Assembly (NCBI GenBank): GCA_014871545.1
Contig: WGSR01000073.1
Location: 1-7,183, forward strand
Source: Collinsella sp.
GTDB lineage: Bacteria > Actinomycetota > Coriobacteriia > Coriobacteriales > Coriobacteriaceae
Direction: 5' to 3'
Length of the DNA: 7,183 nucleotides
The notes beneath the pieces were generated by a model, which made no database searches, had not been told where the DNA came from, and worked only from the letters and a program-made list of their open reading frames with translations. The translations under genes were made by a program, and so were the position numbers. Every line of letters begins with the position of its first letter. The stretch's first letter is position 1. Positions 1 through 6,171 of the stretch are shown piece by piece.

Positions 1-1
1 G

Positions 2-775
2 CGCCAGGGCGTGCGTGAGATTACGCTGCTAGGCCAAAACGTTAACTCATATGGTGGCGATCTGTTTGGCAAGCCGCGTTTTGCCGATCTGCTGCGTGCC
101 GTGGGCGATACGGGTGTGGAGCGCATCTTCTTTACGTCTTCGCATCCCAAGGACCTGTTGCCTGAGACCATCGACGCTATGGCCGAGACGCCTGCCGTTA
201 TGCCGCAGCTGCACTTGGCCGTCCAGTCAGGTTCGACGCGGATCCTCAAAGAGATGAATCGCCGTTATACACGCGAGGACTATTTGGGCCTGGTCGATCG
301 CATTCGCAACCGTATGCCCGATATCGCGCTCTCGACCGACATTATCGTCGGCTTCCCAGGCGAGACTGAAGAAGATTTTGAGCAGACGCTCTCGCTTGCC
401 GAGACGGTCCGCTATGCCCAGGCCTATACCTTCATCTATTCCAAGCGCGCCGGTACCCCGGCCGCAGAGATTGACGATCCTACGCCGCATGAGGTTATTC
501 TCGAGCGTTTCAACCGCCTGGTTAAGGTTATCGAGACCACGGCGCACGAGTATAACCAGGGTGAGCTTCATACTGTGGTGCCGGCGCTCATTGAGGGAAC
601 GAGTAAAAAGAACGACGCGGTCCTGCTGGGCAAGAGTCCTAAGAATCAGACCGTGCATGCGCCTATTCCCGAGGGTTACAGTATAGATCAGCTTGTTGGC
701 AAGATCGTTGATGTTGACGTTGACGTTGCCAAGACCTGGTATTTGTCCGGCTCCGTTGTGGGCGAGCCGCGCTAA
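2..775 (+). CDS. miaB: tRNA-2-methylthio-N6-dimethylallyladenosine synthase MiaB, 5'-truncated
   Basis: This is the C-terminal 257 residues of a MiaB-type methylthiotransferase; the reading frame is open to the left window edge. MiaB is a radical-SAM enzyme that adds a methylthio group to i6A37 of tRNAs reading UNN codons. Visible family signatures are TLLGQNVNSYG near the left edge, TSSHPKDL (about 137-160), LHLAVQSGS (about 212-238), STDIIVGFPGETEEDF (about 333-380) and FIYSKRAGTPAA. A C-terminal TRAM-like segment follows (about 560-765, from YNQGELHTV to YLSGSVVGE). The N-terminal UPF0004 domain and the radical-SAM CxxxCxxC motif lie outside the window. The GTG at position 11 is only an internal valine. 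The TAA stop overlaps the miaA ATG by one base (TAATG), so the two genes are probably translationally coupled and act in sequence on the same base: MiaA prenylates, MiaB thiomethylates. Confidence 0.95.
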   Translation, partial: RQGVREITLLGQNVNSYGGDLFGKPRFADLLRAVGDTGVERIFFTSSHPKDLLPETIDAMAETPAVMPQLHLAVQSGSTRILKEMNRRYTREDYLGLVDRIRNRMPDIALSTDIIVGFPGETEEDFEQTLSLAETVRYAQAYTFIYSKRAGTPAAEIDDPTPHEVILERFNRLVKVIETTAHEYNQGELHTVVPALIEGTSKKNDAVLLGKSPKNQTVHAPIPEGYSIDQLVGKIVDVDVDVAKTWYLSGSVVGEPR

Positions 776-1713
776 TGGTGTCTTCCGAGGCAGGTCTTTC
801 CGCCGTTGCGATCGTCGGTCCGACGGCGGTTGGTAAGAGTGATGTTGCCGACCGTTTGGCCGCTCGTCTTTCGTCCGAAGTGCTGTCGTGCGATGCGATG
901 CAAATCTATCGCGGCATGGACATCGGTACCGCAAAGATGGCGCCCGATGAGTGTACGGCGCCGCTGCGTCTCGTCGACATTGTAGAGCCGGGTGTGGCAT
1001 ATTCTGCTGCGCTTTATCAGGCTGACGCTCGCGCGCATGTTGAGCGCTTGCTGGGCGAGGGCCGCCTACCGGTGTTTTGCGGGGGTACAGGCTTGTATCT
1101 CAAGGCTGCTCTCGATGAGATGGACTTTCCCTCGGGTGAACTTGAGGACGATCGCCGTGCGGGCTATCAGGAGCTTGCCGAGCGTATTGGCGAGGAAGAA
1201 CTGCATGCCCTGCTTGCCGAGCGCGATCCTGAGTCTGCCGCGGTCATTCATCCTCATAATGTGCGCCGCGTGATTCGTGCGCTCGAAATGCATGATGACG
1301 GCGTTTCCTACGCACAGCAAAAGTCACAGTTTAGTGTTCCATGTGAGCATTATCATGCCTTGTGGTTTGGCTTGACACGCAATCGTGAGCTGCTTTACGA
1401 GCGCATTAACCTGCGCGTTGACCTCATGTTTGAGCAGGGTCTTGTTGATGAGGTCCGTGGCCTTATGGACCAGGGGCTTGAAGATGCGCTCACTTCGATG
1501 CAGGCGATTGGCTACAAAGAAATCATTGATGCTTTTAACGGTGTGATGACTATGGATGAGGCTCGTGAACTCATTAAGATGCGTTCGCGTCGCTATGCCA
1601 AGCGTCAGCTTTCGTGGTTTAAGCGCGACGATCGTATTGTGTGGTTCGATATGGACGAATATACGGTCGATGAGGTCGTTGAGGATATCTTGCATCGCAT
1701 CGAGGCTGCCTGA
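775..1713 (+). CDS. miaA: tRNA dimethylallyltransferase MiaA
   Basis: MiaA transfers the dimethylallyl group from DMAPP to N6 of A37 in tRNAs reading UNN codons, making the substrate for MiaB. The 312-residue product has the usual family length. Visible features are the P-loop GPTAVGKS (residues 15-22), the SCDAMQIYRGMDIGTAK block with the likely catalytic Asp40, CGGTGLYLKA (102-111), NVRRVIRALE (162-171), AIGYKE (244-249) and RRYAKRQLSWFKRD (272-285), the tRNA-contacting segment of the family. The ATG at 775 was chosen because it overlaps the miaB stop. A GTG directly follows it at 778, but no separate strong Shine-Dalgarno supports that start. The TGA stop overlaps the hflX ATG (TGATG). Key residues appear intact, so the enzyme should be functional. 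Confidence 0.97.
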   Translation: MVSSEAGLSAVAIVGPTAVGKSDVADRLAARLSSEVLSCDAMQIYRGMDIGTAKMAPDECTAPLRLVDIVEPGVAYSAALYQADARAHVERLLGEGRLPVFCGGTGLYLKAALDEMDFPSGELEDDRRAGYQELAERIGEEELHALLAERDPESAAVIHPHNVRRVIRALEMHDDGVSYAQQKSQFSVPCEHYHALWFGLTRNRELLYERINLRVDLMFEQGLVDEVRGLMDQGLEDALTSMQAIGYKEIIDAFNGVMTMDEARELIKMRSRRYAKRQLSWFKRDDRIVWFDMDEYTVDEVVEDILHRIEAA

Positions 1714-3002
1714 TGGCCCGGTTTCCCCTCGTTCCCACAGCACCCGAGCCTGAGCGTGCCATTCTTGTCGGCGTCGAGTGGCGCGACAATGCGTGGCCGC
1801 TCGATCGCTCGCTCGATGAGCTTGAGCGCCTGGCGCACACGGCTGGCGCCCGGTGTGTTGCTCGTTTGTCGCAGCGACTGGTTAAACCCTATCCTAAATC
1901 GTTTATCGGTTCCGGCAAGGTTGAAGAGCTGTGCGGCTTAGTGCATCGCATGGATGCCGATGTCGTTATTTTTGACGACGATCTGACGCCTTCACAGCAG
2001 TCCTATCTGGAGAAGGCCGTGGGCGAACCGGTTAAGATCATCGATCGCACGGCGCTCATTCTTGATATTTTCGGCCTGCATGCCCAGACGCGCGAGGGTC
2101 GTCTACAGGTGCAGCTGGCGCAGCTTCAATATCTGTTGCCTCGTCTGCGTGGCATGTGGAGCCATCTTGCCAAGGAGCAGACGCGCGGCGGCATCGGTTC
2201 GCGCTTTGGCCAGGGTGAAAGCCAGCTCGAGGTTGACCGTCGCTTGATTCGCAATAAGATTGCCGCGCTTCGTCGTGAGCTCAAGCAGGTTGAACAGCAT
2301 CGCGATGTCCAGTCCAAGAGCCGCATTGAGTCACCGGCGTTTCGCGTCGCGTTAGCCGGTTATACCAATGCCGGTAAATCGACGTTGCTCAATCGCCTGA
2401 CCGGCTCTACGGTACTTTCGCAGGACAAGCTGTTTGCTACGCTCGACCCGACGACGCGTTCGTATCGCCTGCCCGGCGGTCGCGGCATGACGATTACTGA
2501 TACCGTCGGCTTTATTCAAAAGCTGCCGCATGGTCTGGTCGATGCCTTTAAATCGACGCTGTCCGAGGTGTTGGGTGCCGATCTAATTCTCAAAGTCGTA
2601 GATGCGTCTGACGAGGACTATGAGCGGCAGCTTGAGGCTGTCGACCGCGTTCTTGATGAGATCGGCGCTGGAGAGCGTTTAACGCTGACCGTATTCAATA
2701 AAATCGATCTTCTCGATAGCGTTGATCGTCTGAGCTTCCGTCGTCGCTATCCCGAGGCCGTGCTGTTCTCGGCCCAGACGGGCGAGGGACTCGACGATTT
2801 CGTCGACCGTATTGCTCGCGAGGCGGCTGCTACCGATGTGTTGCTCTCTGCTGATATCCCGTATCGCGAGGGTGCCCTCATCACGCTGGTGCATGAGCAG
2901 GGAACCCTTTTGCACGAGGAATATCTTGAGGACGGCGTTCGTATTGTGGCGAAGCTGCCGGCCCGTATCGCGCCGCGGCTCAAGCGTTATCGCACCGAGT
3001 AG
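1713..3002 (+). CDS. hflX: GTPase HflX, ribosome-associated
   Basis: HflX is a GTPase that binds the 50S subunit and splits stalled or hibernating ribosomes, typically under stress. The 429-residue protein has an N-terminal HflX domain with RLVKPYPKSFIGSGKVEEL (55-73). A basic coiled-coil linker (about 155-203) follows, opening with RGGIGSRFGQGESQLE. The GTPase domain carries G1 GYTNAGKS (216-223), a G2 threonine in FATLDPTTR (241-249), G3 DTVG (263-266), G4 NKID (329-332) and G5 SA (353-354). A short C-terminal domain ends in ARIAPRLKRYRTE. A GAGG Shine-Dalgarno lies about 7 nt before the ATG, which overlaps the miaA stop. In many actinobacteria dapF separates miaA and hflX; here it does not. 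The 3' end overlaps the restored end of the convergent DUF1624 gene by 16 bp, leaving no room for a terminator. Confidence 0.97.
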   Translation: MARFPLVPTAPEPERAILVGVEWRDNAWPLDRSLDELERLAHTAGARCVARLSQRLVKPYPKSFIGSGKVEELCGLVHRMDADVVIFDDDLTPSQQSYLEKAVGEPVKIIDRTALILDIFGLHAQTREGRLQVQLAQLQYLLPRLRGMWSHLAKEQTRGGIGSRFGQGESQLEVDRRLIRNKIAALRRELKQVEQHRDVQSKSRIESPAFRVALAGYTNAGKSTLLNRLTGSTVLSQDKLFATLDPTTRSYRLPGGRGMTITDTVGFIQKLPHGLVDAFKSTLSEVLGADLILKVVDASDEDYERQLEAVDRVLDEIGAGERLTLTVFNKIDLLDSVDRLSFRRRYPEAVLFSAQTGEGLDDFVDRIAREAAATDVLLSADIPYREGALITLVHEQGTLLHEEYLEDGVRIVAKLPARIAPRLKRYRTE

Positions 3003-3692
3003 ACGAGCTCCAAAAAGCCCAGAATAATGGGTTGATGCAGCAGATAAAAGGGGAGTGCATGACGTCCAAGGCTGGCGAGCGCCGGCAGGGGGGTTGGCGT
3101 AGGCCCAGCTTAGGGCGGTCTTATCGATTCCCTGCGCTATATGTGCGGCGAAGTATCCTGCAAGATACATAAAGATAAACGGGATGATGGGGTAGTAATC
3201 ACCTGAAACAAACCCAAGGCTCGGAAATCCCAGCCACGCCAGGTAGGGGACAGGGTAGATCGTTTTGGGGATACTCCAGGTGAGGGCGAACAACACAAGG
3301 CATAGCGACATGCCCCATCTCGCCGATATCTTCTTAAGGACGGGATCGGTCAACGCCACGATGCCGGTACATGCGGCCATGCAGTAGATGATGCCAAAAT
3401 TAACCGAATCGTCGACTGAGACAAGTGTTGTTGCCAGCCAGACGACGAGTGCTGCTAAGGCGTATTTGGCGGCACGTTTGATATTGTTGCGCGAAAGGGT
3501 GCACATCCAACCCGCGATAAACAAAAATACCCAGCTGATGCTGGCGCGCCAGATGTCTTGAAAGACGGTCTGGGTAAACCAGGGCATATCCCAGTCGTAC
3601 AGGTAGGCGAGATCGTAGCAAGCGTGAAAACCTGCCATTGAAATCATCGTAAACCCGCGGACGGTATCAAAGATGGTGATGCGTTTTTGCAT
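2987..3692 (-). pseudogene. DUF1624/HGSNAT-type integral membrane acyltransferase, frameshifted near the 3' end
   Basis: This is a polytopic membrane protein of the DUF1624 (heparan-alpha-glucosaminide N-acetyltransferase catalytic-like) group, thought to acylate cell-surface glycans; its substrate is unknown. Family signs are IFDTVRGFTMISMAGFHACYDL (7-28, split here as IFDTVRGFTMI and SMAGFHACYDL), FGIIYCMAA (99-107) and PSLGFVSGDYYPIIPF (157-172), with about six hydrophobic segments. After residue 201 the frame meets a run of six C (plus-strand G run, 3088-3093) and runs on into antisense hflX sequence, giving a spurious tail to 2679. One base shifted, the DNA instead encodes the expected family ending: LPALASLGRHALPFYLLHQP followed by IILGFLELVYSVR and a TAA at 2989-2987. 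Five C instead of six would give an intact 234-residue protein. The ATG at 3692 overlaps the lexA stop (TAATG), so it is translationally coupled and probably SOS-responsive. A sequencing error or phase variation could equally explain the shift. Confidence 0.8.
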
Positions 3693-4336
3693 TACGAGAA
3701 CCGGCGCATTAAGCCGACGACTTTGCCCAAGATGATGGGATTCGTTGCATAGATAGGCTCCATGGTGTCATTCTCGGGCTGCAGGCGTACGCGTCCCTGC
3801 TCCTTGTAGAACGTCTTGACGGTCGCTGAACCATCAATCATGGCCACGACAATTTCGCCGTTCATGGCACTCTTTTGTTCACGGACGATGATGTAATCGC
3901 CATTGAAGATGCCGACATTGATCATTGAGCTCCCATGCACCTCAAGGATAAAGGAACCCTGATCAGTGGCGATTTCGGTCGGGATAGTAAAAGTGTCTTC
4001 TATATTCTGCTCGGCCAGAATGGGAATCCCAGCCGCGACGCGACCAACGAGCGGTAGCGAGACCGTTCCGCGAGGTGCGGTGGGTTCGTCAGATTTAGAA
4101 ATTGAGACAGAGGAACCGTCCTCGTTAAAGAGTTCCAGGGCGCGCGGTTTGGTGGCATCGCGCTTGAGTAGCCCGCGCGCCTCCAGGGCAGATAGATGGG
4201 CGTGCACGGTGCTGGGGGAGGAAAGGCCCACGGCAGAAGCCATCTCGCGCACGCTGGGCGGATAACCTTTCTCCTGCTGATATTCCTTGATGAAGTCGTA
4301 AATTTGCTGCTGACGCTTGGTAATTTTGCGAGCCAT
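3692..4336 (-). CDS. lexA: SOS-response transcriptional repressor LexA
   Basis: LexA represses DNA-damage genes and is inactivated by RecA-stimulated self-cleavage. From the ATG at 4336 the product has 214 residues. The N-terminal winged helix-turn-helix (about 1-65) includes RQQQIYDFIKEYQQEKGYPP and SVREMASAVGLSSPSTVHAHL. An Ala102-Gly103 cleavage site lies in GRVAAGIP. The S24-type peptidase domain has Ser137 in HGSSM and Lys174 in SATVKTF as the catalytic pair. This start was chosen because AGAGAGG lies 8 nt upstream; longer in-frame starts at 4357 and 4441 lack a ribosome site and would place LexA operators inside the gene. LexA boxes at 4360-4429 indicate autoregulation. The gene is coupled to the downstream DUF1624 gene and is divergent from the LysM gene. 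Confidence 0.97.
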   Translation of the reverse strand: MARKITKRQQQIYDFIKEYQQEKGYPPSVREMASAVGLSSPSTVHAHLSALEARGLLKRDATKPRALELFNEDGSSVSISKSDEPTAPRGTVSLPLVGRVAAGIPILAEQNIEDTFTIPTEIATDQGSFILEVHGSSMINVGIFNGDYIIVREQKSAMNGEIVVAMIDGSATVKTFYKEQGRVRLQPENDTMEPIYATNPIILGKVVGLMRRFS

Positions 4337-4359
4337 CAGGGCATCCTCTCTACCCATGT

Positions 4360-4373
4360 CAAACAAATGTTCG
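4360..4373. promoter_or_regulatory. LexA box 1 (lexA-proximal)
   Basis: The sequence CAAACAAATGTTCG, read on the minus strand as CGAACATTTGTTTG, closely matches the Gram-positive/actinobacterial LexA operator pattern CGAAC-N4-GTTYG. It ends 24 nt before the lexA start codon, where bound LexA would block lexA transcription or its early elongation. The match to the family consensus is visible; binding is inferred. Confidence 0.85.
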
Positions 4374-4381
4374 AATTTTGC

Positions 4382-4409
4382 TTGACAGGAACAACTGTTC
4401 GAAGATAAT
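4382..4409 (+). promoter_or_regulatory. Sigma70-type promoter of the LysM (SOS division inhibitor) gene
   Basis: A perfect -35 TTGACA (4382-4387) is followed after 16 nt by GATAAT (4404-4409), a 5/6 match to the -10 consensus. Transcription would begin near 4416, leaving a leader of about 80 nt before the LysM start codon. LexA box 2 lies wholly in the spacer and box 3 at the start site, so repression by LexA should be tight. The leader contains an imperfect GC hairpin at 4431-4453 (GCGC...GAC/GTC...GCGC) of unknown meaning. Confidence 0.8.
4388..4401. promoter_or_regulatory. LexA box 2 (between -35 and -10)
   Basis: GGAACAACTGTTCG fits the LexA operator pattern with GAAC and GTTC half-sites separated by four bases. 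It occupies the spacer of the plus-strand promoter exactly, starting on the first base after TTGACA. Its centre is 28 bp from the centres of both neighbouring boxes. Confidence 0.88.
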
Positions 4410-4415
4410 AATAAC

Positions 4416-4429
4416 CGAACATTCGTTCT
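4416..4429. promoter_or_regulatory. LexA box 3 (at the LysM transcription start)
   Basis: CGAACATTCGTTCT is a near-consensus LexA operator, CGAAC-N4-GTTCT. It overlaps the predicted start of the LysM-gene transcript. For leftward lexA transcription it would lie near a possible -35 region of a weak TATTAT-like -10 (about 4405-4413 read on the minus strand); that lexA promoter is only a guess, because no good -35 is visible. Confidence 0.85.
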
Positions 4430-4496
4430 CGCGCTAGACATTTTTGTCCGCGCGGCTTGATAAAACTGTTCTCAGCAAAACACGCGAGAGGAGAAC

Positions 4497-4949
4497 ATGA
4501 TGAACGCAACGAATATGGTCCAGGGAAACCTTGCCCTTAAACTCGAGACGCCTGCAGAACCCACTTTTACGGTTGTTCAGGGTGGCCGCTCCGGTTTTCA
4601 GCCTTTGACCGTAAAGCCTGCTCGCAATCAGCAGACTGTAGTTGCGCCGGCCCGCGTTGCCCTGAAGGTTCCGACGATTGTCGCCGTTGCCGTTGCGCTT
4701 ACGCTCTTCGTTGTCCTCGCTACGTCGGTCTTTAGCGCTCGTCACGCCGCGTATGCCGAGTCCGTTTCCAACGTTACCTACGAGACCATTCGCGTTCAGC
4801 CTGGTGATTCTCTTTGGTCGCTTGCCGAGGAATATCCAATCGAAGGCCTTTCCACGCAAGAGACTTCCGACATGATCCGTAACGTCAATCATCTGGAGCA
4901 TGGTTCGCTCGCCGCCGGTGCGCATCTTAAGGTTCCTGCTCGTTCGTAA
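4497..4949 (+). CDS. Membrane-anchored LysM protein, probable SOS-induced cell-division inhibitor (YneA/DivS/Rv2719c type)
   Basis: The 150-residue product has an N-terminal tail of about 57 residues, one transmembrane helix (about 58-80, PTIVAVAVALTLFVVLATSV) and a C-terminal LysM peptidoglycan-binding domain (about 95-148). The LysM domain opens with YETIRVQPGDSLWSLAEEYP and closes with GAHLKVP. An AYA sequence (85-87) just after the helix could be a signal-peptidase site. GAGAGGAG precedes the ATG at 4497; a second in-frame ATG follows at once. The gene is divergent from lexA, has LexA boxes in its promoter and is followed by nrdR. This is the same arrangement as Rv2719c in mycobacteria, and B. 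subtilis yneA is likewise divergent from lexA; those proteins delay division during SOS. The function here is inferred from architecture and context, since the primary sequence outside LysM is not conserved enough to prove it. No hydrolase domain is visible. Confidence 0.85.
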   Translation: MMNATNMVQGNLALKLETPAEPTFTVVQGGRSGFQPLTVKPARNQQTVVAPARVALKVPTIVAVAVALTLFVVLATSVFSARHAAYAESVSNVTYETIRVQPGDSLWSLAEEYPIEGLSTQETSDMIRNVNHLEHGSLAAGAHLKVPARS

Positions 4950-4962
4950 TCATTATCGCGCT

Positions 4963-5006
4963 GCGCATGGTACCCTTGTTATCGTTTAAGAGGAGGTACC
5001 ATGCGC
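4963..5006 (+). promoter_or_regulatory. Inverted repeat sequestering the nrdR start codon
   Basis: A perfect 12-bp inverted repeat, GCGCATGGTACC (4963-4974) and GGTACCATGCGC (4995-5006), is separated by a 20-nt loop. The right arm contains the nrdR ATG and the last two bases of its AGGAGG ribosome site (4991-4996). On a transcript running through from the LysM gene this hairpin would cover the start codon, suggesting control of nrdR translation or start-codon exposure dependent on the upstream mRNA end. As DNA it could also be a dyad operator. It does not resemble the AT-rich NrdR box. Confidence 0.55.
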
Positions 5007-5444
5007 TGTCCCAAATGCGGCAAGGCACATACCCGTGTCGTTGATTCCCGTATGCAGGAGTCAAATAACACCATTAAGCGCCGTCGCGAATGTTGCTCGT
5101 GTAACTACCGCTTTACAACGTTCGAGCGATGCGAGGACCCAATTGAGGTCATTAAGTCGGACGGAACCAAGCAGCGGTTCGATCGCAATAAGCTGCTCGT
5201 CGGCTTGATGCGCGCCACCATCAAGCGTGATATCGACACTAAGAAGCTCAATGAGATTATCGACGATATCGAGGTCGAGCTGCGTTCTCGTACGCTGACG
5301 GCCGTCACGTCCCATGAGTTGGGTGACATGGTGCTCAAGCGCTTGGCCAAGATCGACAAGGTGGCGTACATCCGCTTTGCCTCGGTCTACCGCGATTTCA
5401 AAGACGTCGATGAGTTTCTGCAAGAGCTCGACAAGCTAAGGTGA
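5001..5444 (+). CDS. nrdR: Transcriptional repressor NrdR of ribonucleotide reductase genes
   Basis: NrdR senses ATP/dATP and represses ribonucleotide reductase operons. The 147-residue protein is of normal length. It has an N-terminal zinc ribbon with Cys3/Cys6 (MRCPKCG) and Cys31/Cys34 (RRRECCSCNYRFTTFER); an extra Cys32 sits between the latter pair. An ATP-cone follows (about 47-137) and begins IEVIKSDGTKQRFDRNKL. The AGGAGG Shine-Dalgarno ends only 4 nt before the ATG, an unusually short spacing, and a 12-bp hairpin covers the start codon. The gene lies 51 nt after the LysM gene and 4 nt before dut, so LexA-controlled read-through is possible. No NrdR box or ribonucleotide reductase gene is seen in this window. 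Confidence 0.97.
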   Translation: MRCPKCGKAHTRVVDSRMQESNNTIKRRRECCSCNYRFTTFERCEDPIEVIKSDGTKQRFDRNKLLVGLMRATIKRDIDTKKLNEIIDDIEVELRSRTLTAVTSHELGDMVLKRLAKIDKVAYIRFASVYRDFKDVDEFLQELDKLR

Positions 5445-5448
5445 TTCC

Positions 5449-5892
5449 ATGTCCAACATTACCGTCAACATAATGCGTCTCGACCCCACCGTCGAGCTTC
5501 CCAAATACGCCTATCCCACCGATGCCGGCTTGGATCTGCGCTCCAACGAGGACTGCGTCCTGAAGCCCTTCGAACGCCGTCTGGTCTCTACCGGGCTGGC
5601 CATCGCCCTGCCCGATGGCTACGCCGGCTTCGTCCAGCCCCGCAGCGGCTTGGCCATCAAGCAGGGCCTGTCTATAGTCAACACGCCAGGCCTCATCGAC
5701 GCCCACTACCGAGGAGAACTCAAGGTTATCCTCATCAACCTGGATCCCACCAACAACATCCAAATCAACAAAGGCGACCGCATAGCCCAACTCGTCATCC
5801 AAGAAGTCCCCACGGTCAATCTCATAGAGGTAGACGAGCTAGACAAAACCGACCGAGGCAACGGAGGCTTCGGCTCCAGCGGCGTCGCCTAG
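5449..5892 (+). CDS. dut: Deoxyuridine 5'-triphosphate nucleotidohydrolase (dUTPase)
   Basis: Dut hydrolyses dUTP to dUMP and pyrophosphate, keeping uracil out of DNA and feeding thymidylate synthesis. The 147-residue protein is of trimeric dUTPase size and has all five motifs: TDAGLDL (24-30), PRSGLAIKQG (64-73), NTPGLIDAHYRGELKV (78-93, catalytic Asp84), GDRIAQLVIQ (109-118) and RGNGGFGSSG (136-145, with the base-stacking Phe141). It starts 4 nt after nrdR, with AAGG (5438-5441) as ribosome site. Codon choice differs from the neighbours: CCC and GTC dominate instead of CCG/CCT and GTT, and ATA (four times), CGA, GGA, CTA and GTA appear, mostly in the second half. The gene is followed after 15 nt by palindromic element 1. 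Confidence 0.97.
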   Translation: MSNITVNIMRLDPTVELPKYAYPTDAGLDLRSNEDCVLKPFERRLVSTGLAIALPDGYAGFVQPRSGLAIKQGLSIVNTPGLIDAHYRGELKVILINLDPTNNIQINKGDRIAQLVIQEVPTVNLIEVDELDKTDRGNGGFGSSGVA

Positions 5893-5907
5893 GGCGCTCG
5901 TATCCCT

Positions 5908-6010
5908 CCCGCCCGGGGCTTACCTATATCATTCCATGCTCAAACATTCTCGCGTCGCTTCGCTCGCTGCGAAACTGCGCGTGGAACGATATAGGTAAGC
6001 CCCGGGCGGG
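5908..6010 (+). repeat. Long palindromic element 1 (23-bp perfect arms, 57-nt core)
   Basis: The left arm 5908-5930 (CCCGCCCGGGGCTTACC then TATATC) is the exact reverse complement of the right arm 5988-6010. The inner sequence extends the pairing imperfectly (ATTCCATGC against GCGTGGAAC). The 57-nt core contains CATGCTCAAACATTCTCGCG and GCGAAACTGCGCGTGG, and at its tip TCGC/GCGA with a GC-rich CGCTTCGCTCGC stretch. The core is nearly the same as that of the element at 6172-6275 in opposite orientation. The element begins 15 nt after the dut stop. No target-site duplication is visible at its ends, no protein is encoded, and no T-tract follows the right arm, so it is not a classical intrinsic terminator. 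It could be a REP/MITE-like repeat or a structured 3'-UTR. Confidence 0.85.
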
Positions 6011-6048
6011 CGGCTACTCGCTTGAAAATAATAATCATTCTTTCTGAT

Positions 6049-6091
6049 AAGCCGATGCGACAAAGGGTTGGATCCTTTGTCGCATCGGCTT
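6049..6091. terminator. Bidirectional intrinsic terminator between convergent dut and glycosyltransferase genes
   Basis: A perfect 18-bp stem, AAGCCGATGCGACAAAGG (6049-6066) and its complement (6074-6091), encloses a 7-nt loop. The plus-strand side continues TGCTGTATCTTTATTTTCC; the minus-strand side continues TTATCAGAAAG then a T-rich run (about 6020-6048). This fits termination of transcripts from both sides. The rest of the 396-nt gap, apart from the two palindromic elements, shows nothing recognisable: 6011-6048 is AT-rich, and 6092-6171 has no gene, promoter or repeat I can support. Confidence 0.75.
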
Positions 6092-6171
6092 GCTGTATCT
6101 TTATTTTCCGGTTTCGCCTTTGCAGGTTCTAGTGGTGGGGAATCTGGTATATCTGCTAGTACGTTAACGCA

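Noticed and set aside
227..1038. Long minus-strand frames opposite miaB and miaA
   Set aside because: They are antisense to strongly conserved genes, carry no motif and have no ribosome sites; they are codon-bias shadows.
2679..2986. C-terminal extension of the minus-strand acyltransferase frame to 337 residues
   Set aside because: This part is antisense to the conserved hflX GTPase domain and has no membrane or family features. The true C-terminus is found in the adjacent frame after the C6 run.
3011..3031. Small CCCA/TGGG hairpin followed by CTTTTTG on the minus strand as a terminator
   Set aside because: The stem is only 4 bp with a 6-nt loop and lies within the restored coding sequence of the DUF1624 gene, so it is too weak to call.
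4337..4441. Longer LexA start (ATG at 4441 or 4357)
   Set aside because: The extra residues contain no family sequence, have no ribosome site and overlap the LexA boxes and LysM promoter. The ATG at 4336 has AGAGAGG upstream.
4950..5000. NrdR box upstream of nrdR (autoregulation)
   Set aside because: No pair of AT-rich 16-bp NrdR-box-like sequences is visible; the only dyad is the GC-containing hairpin at the start codon.
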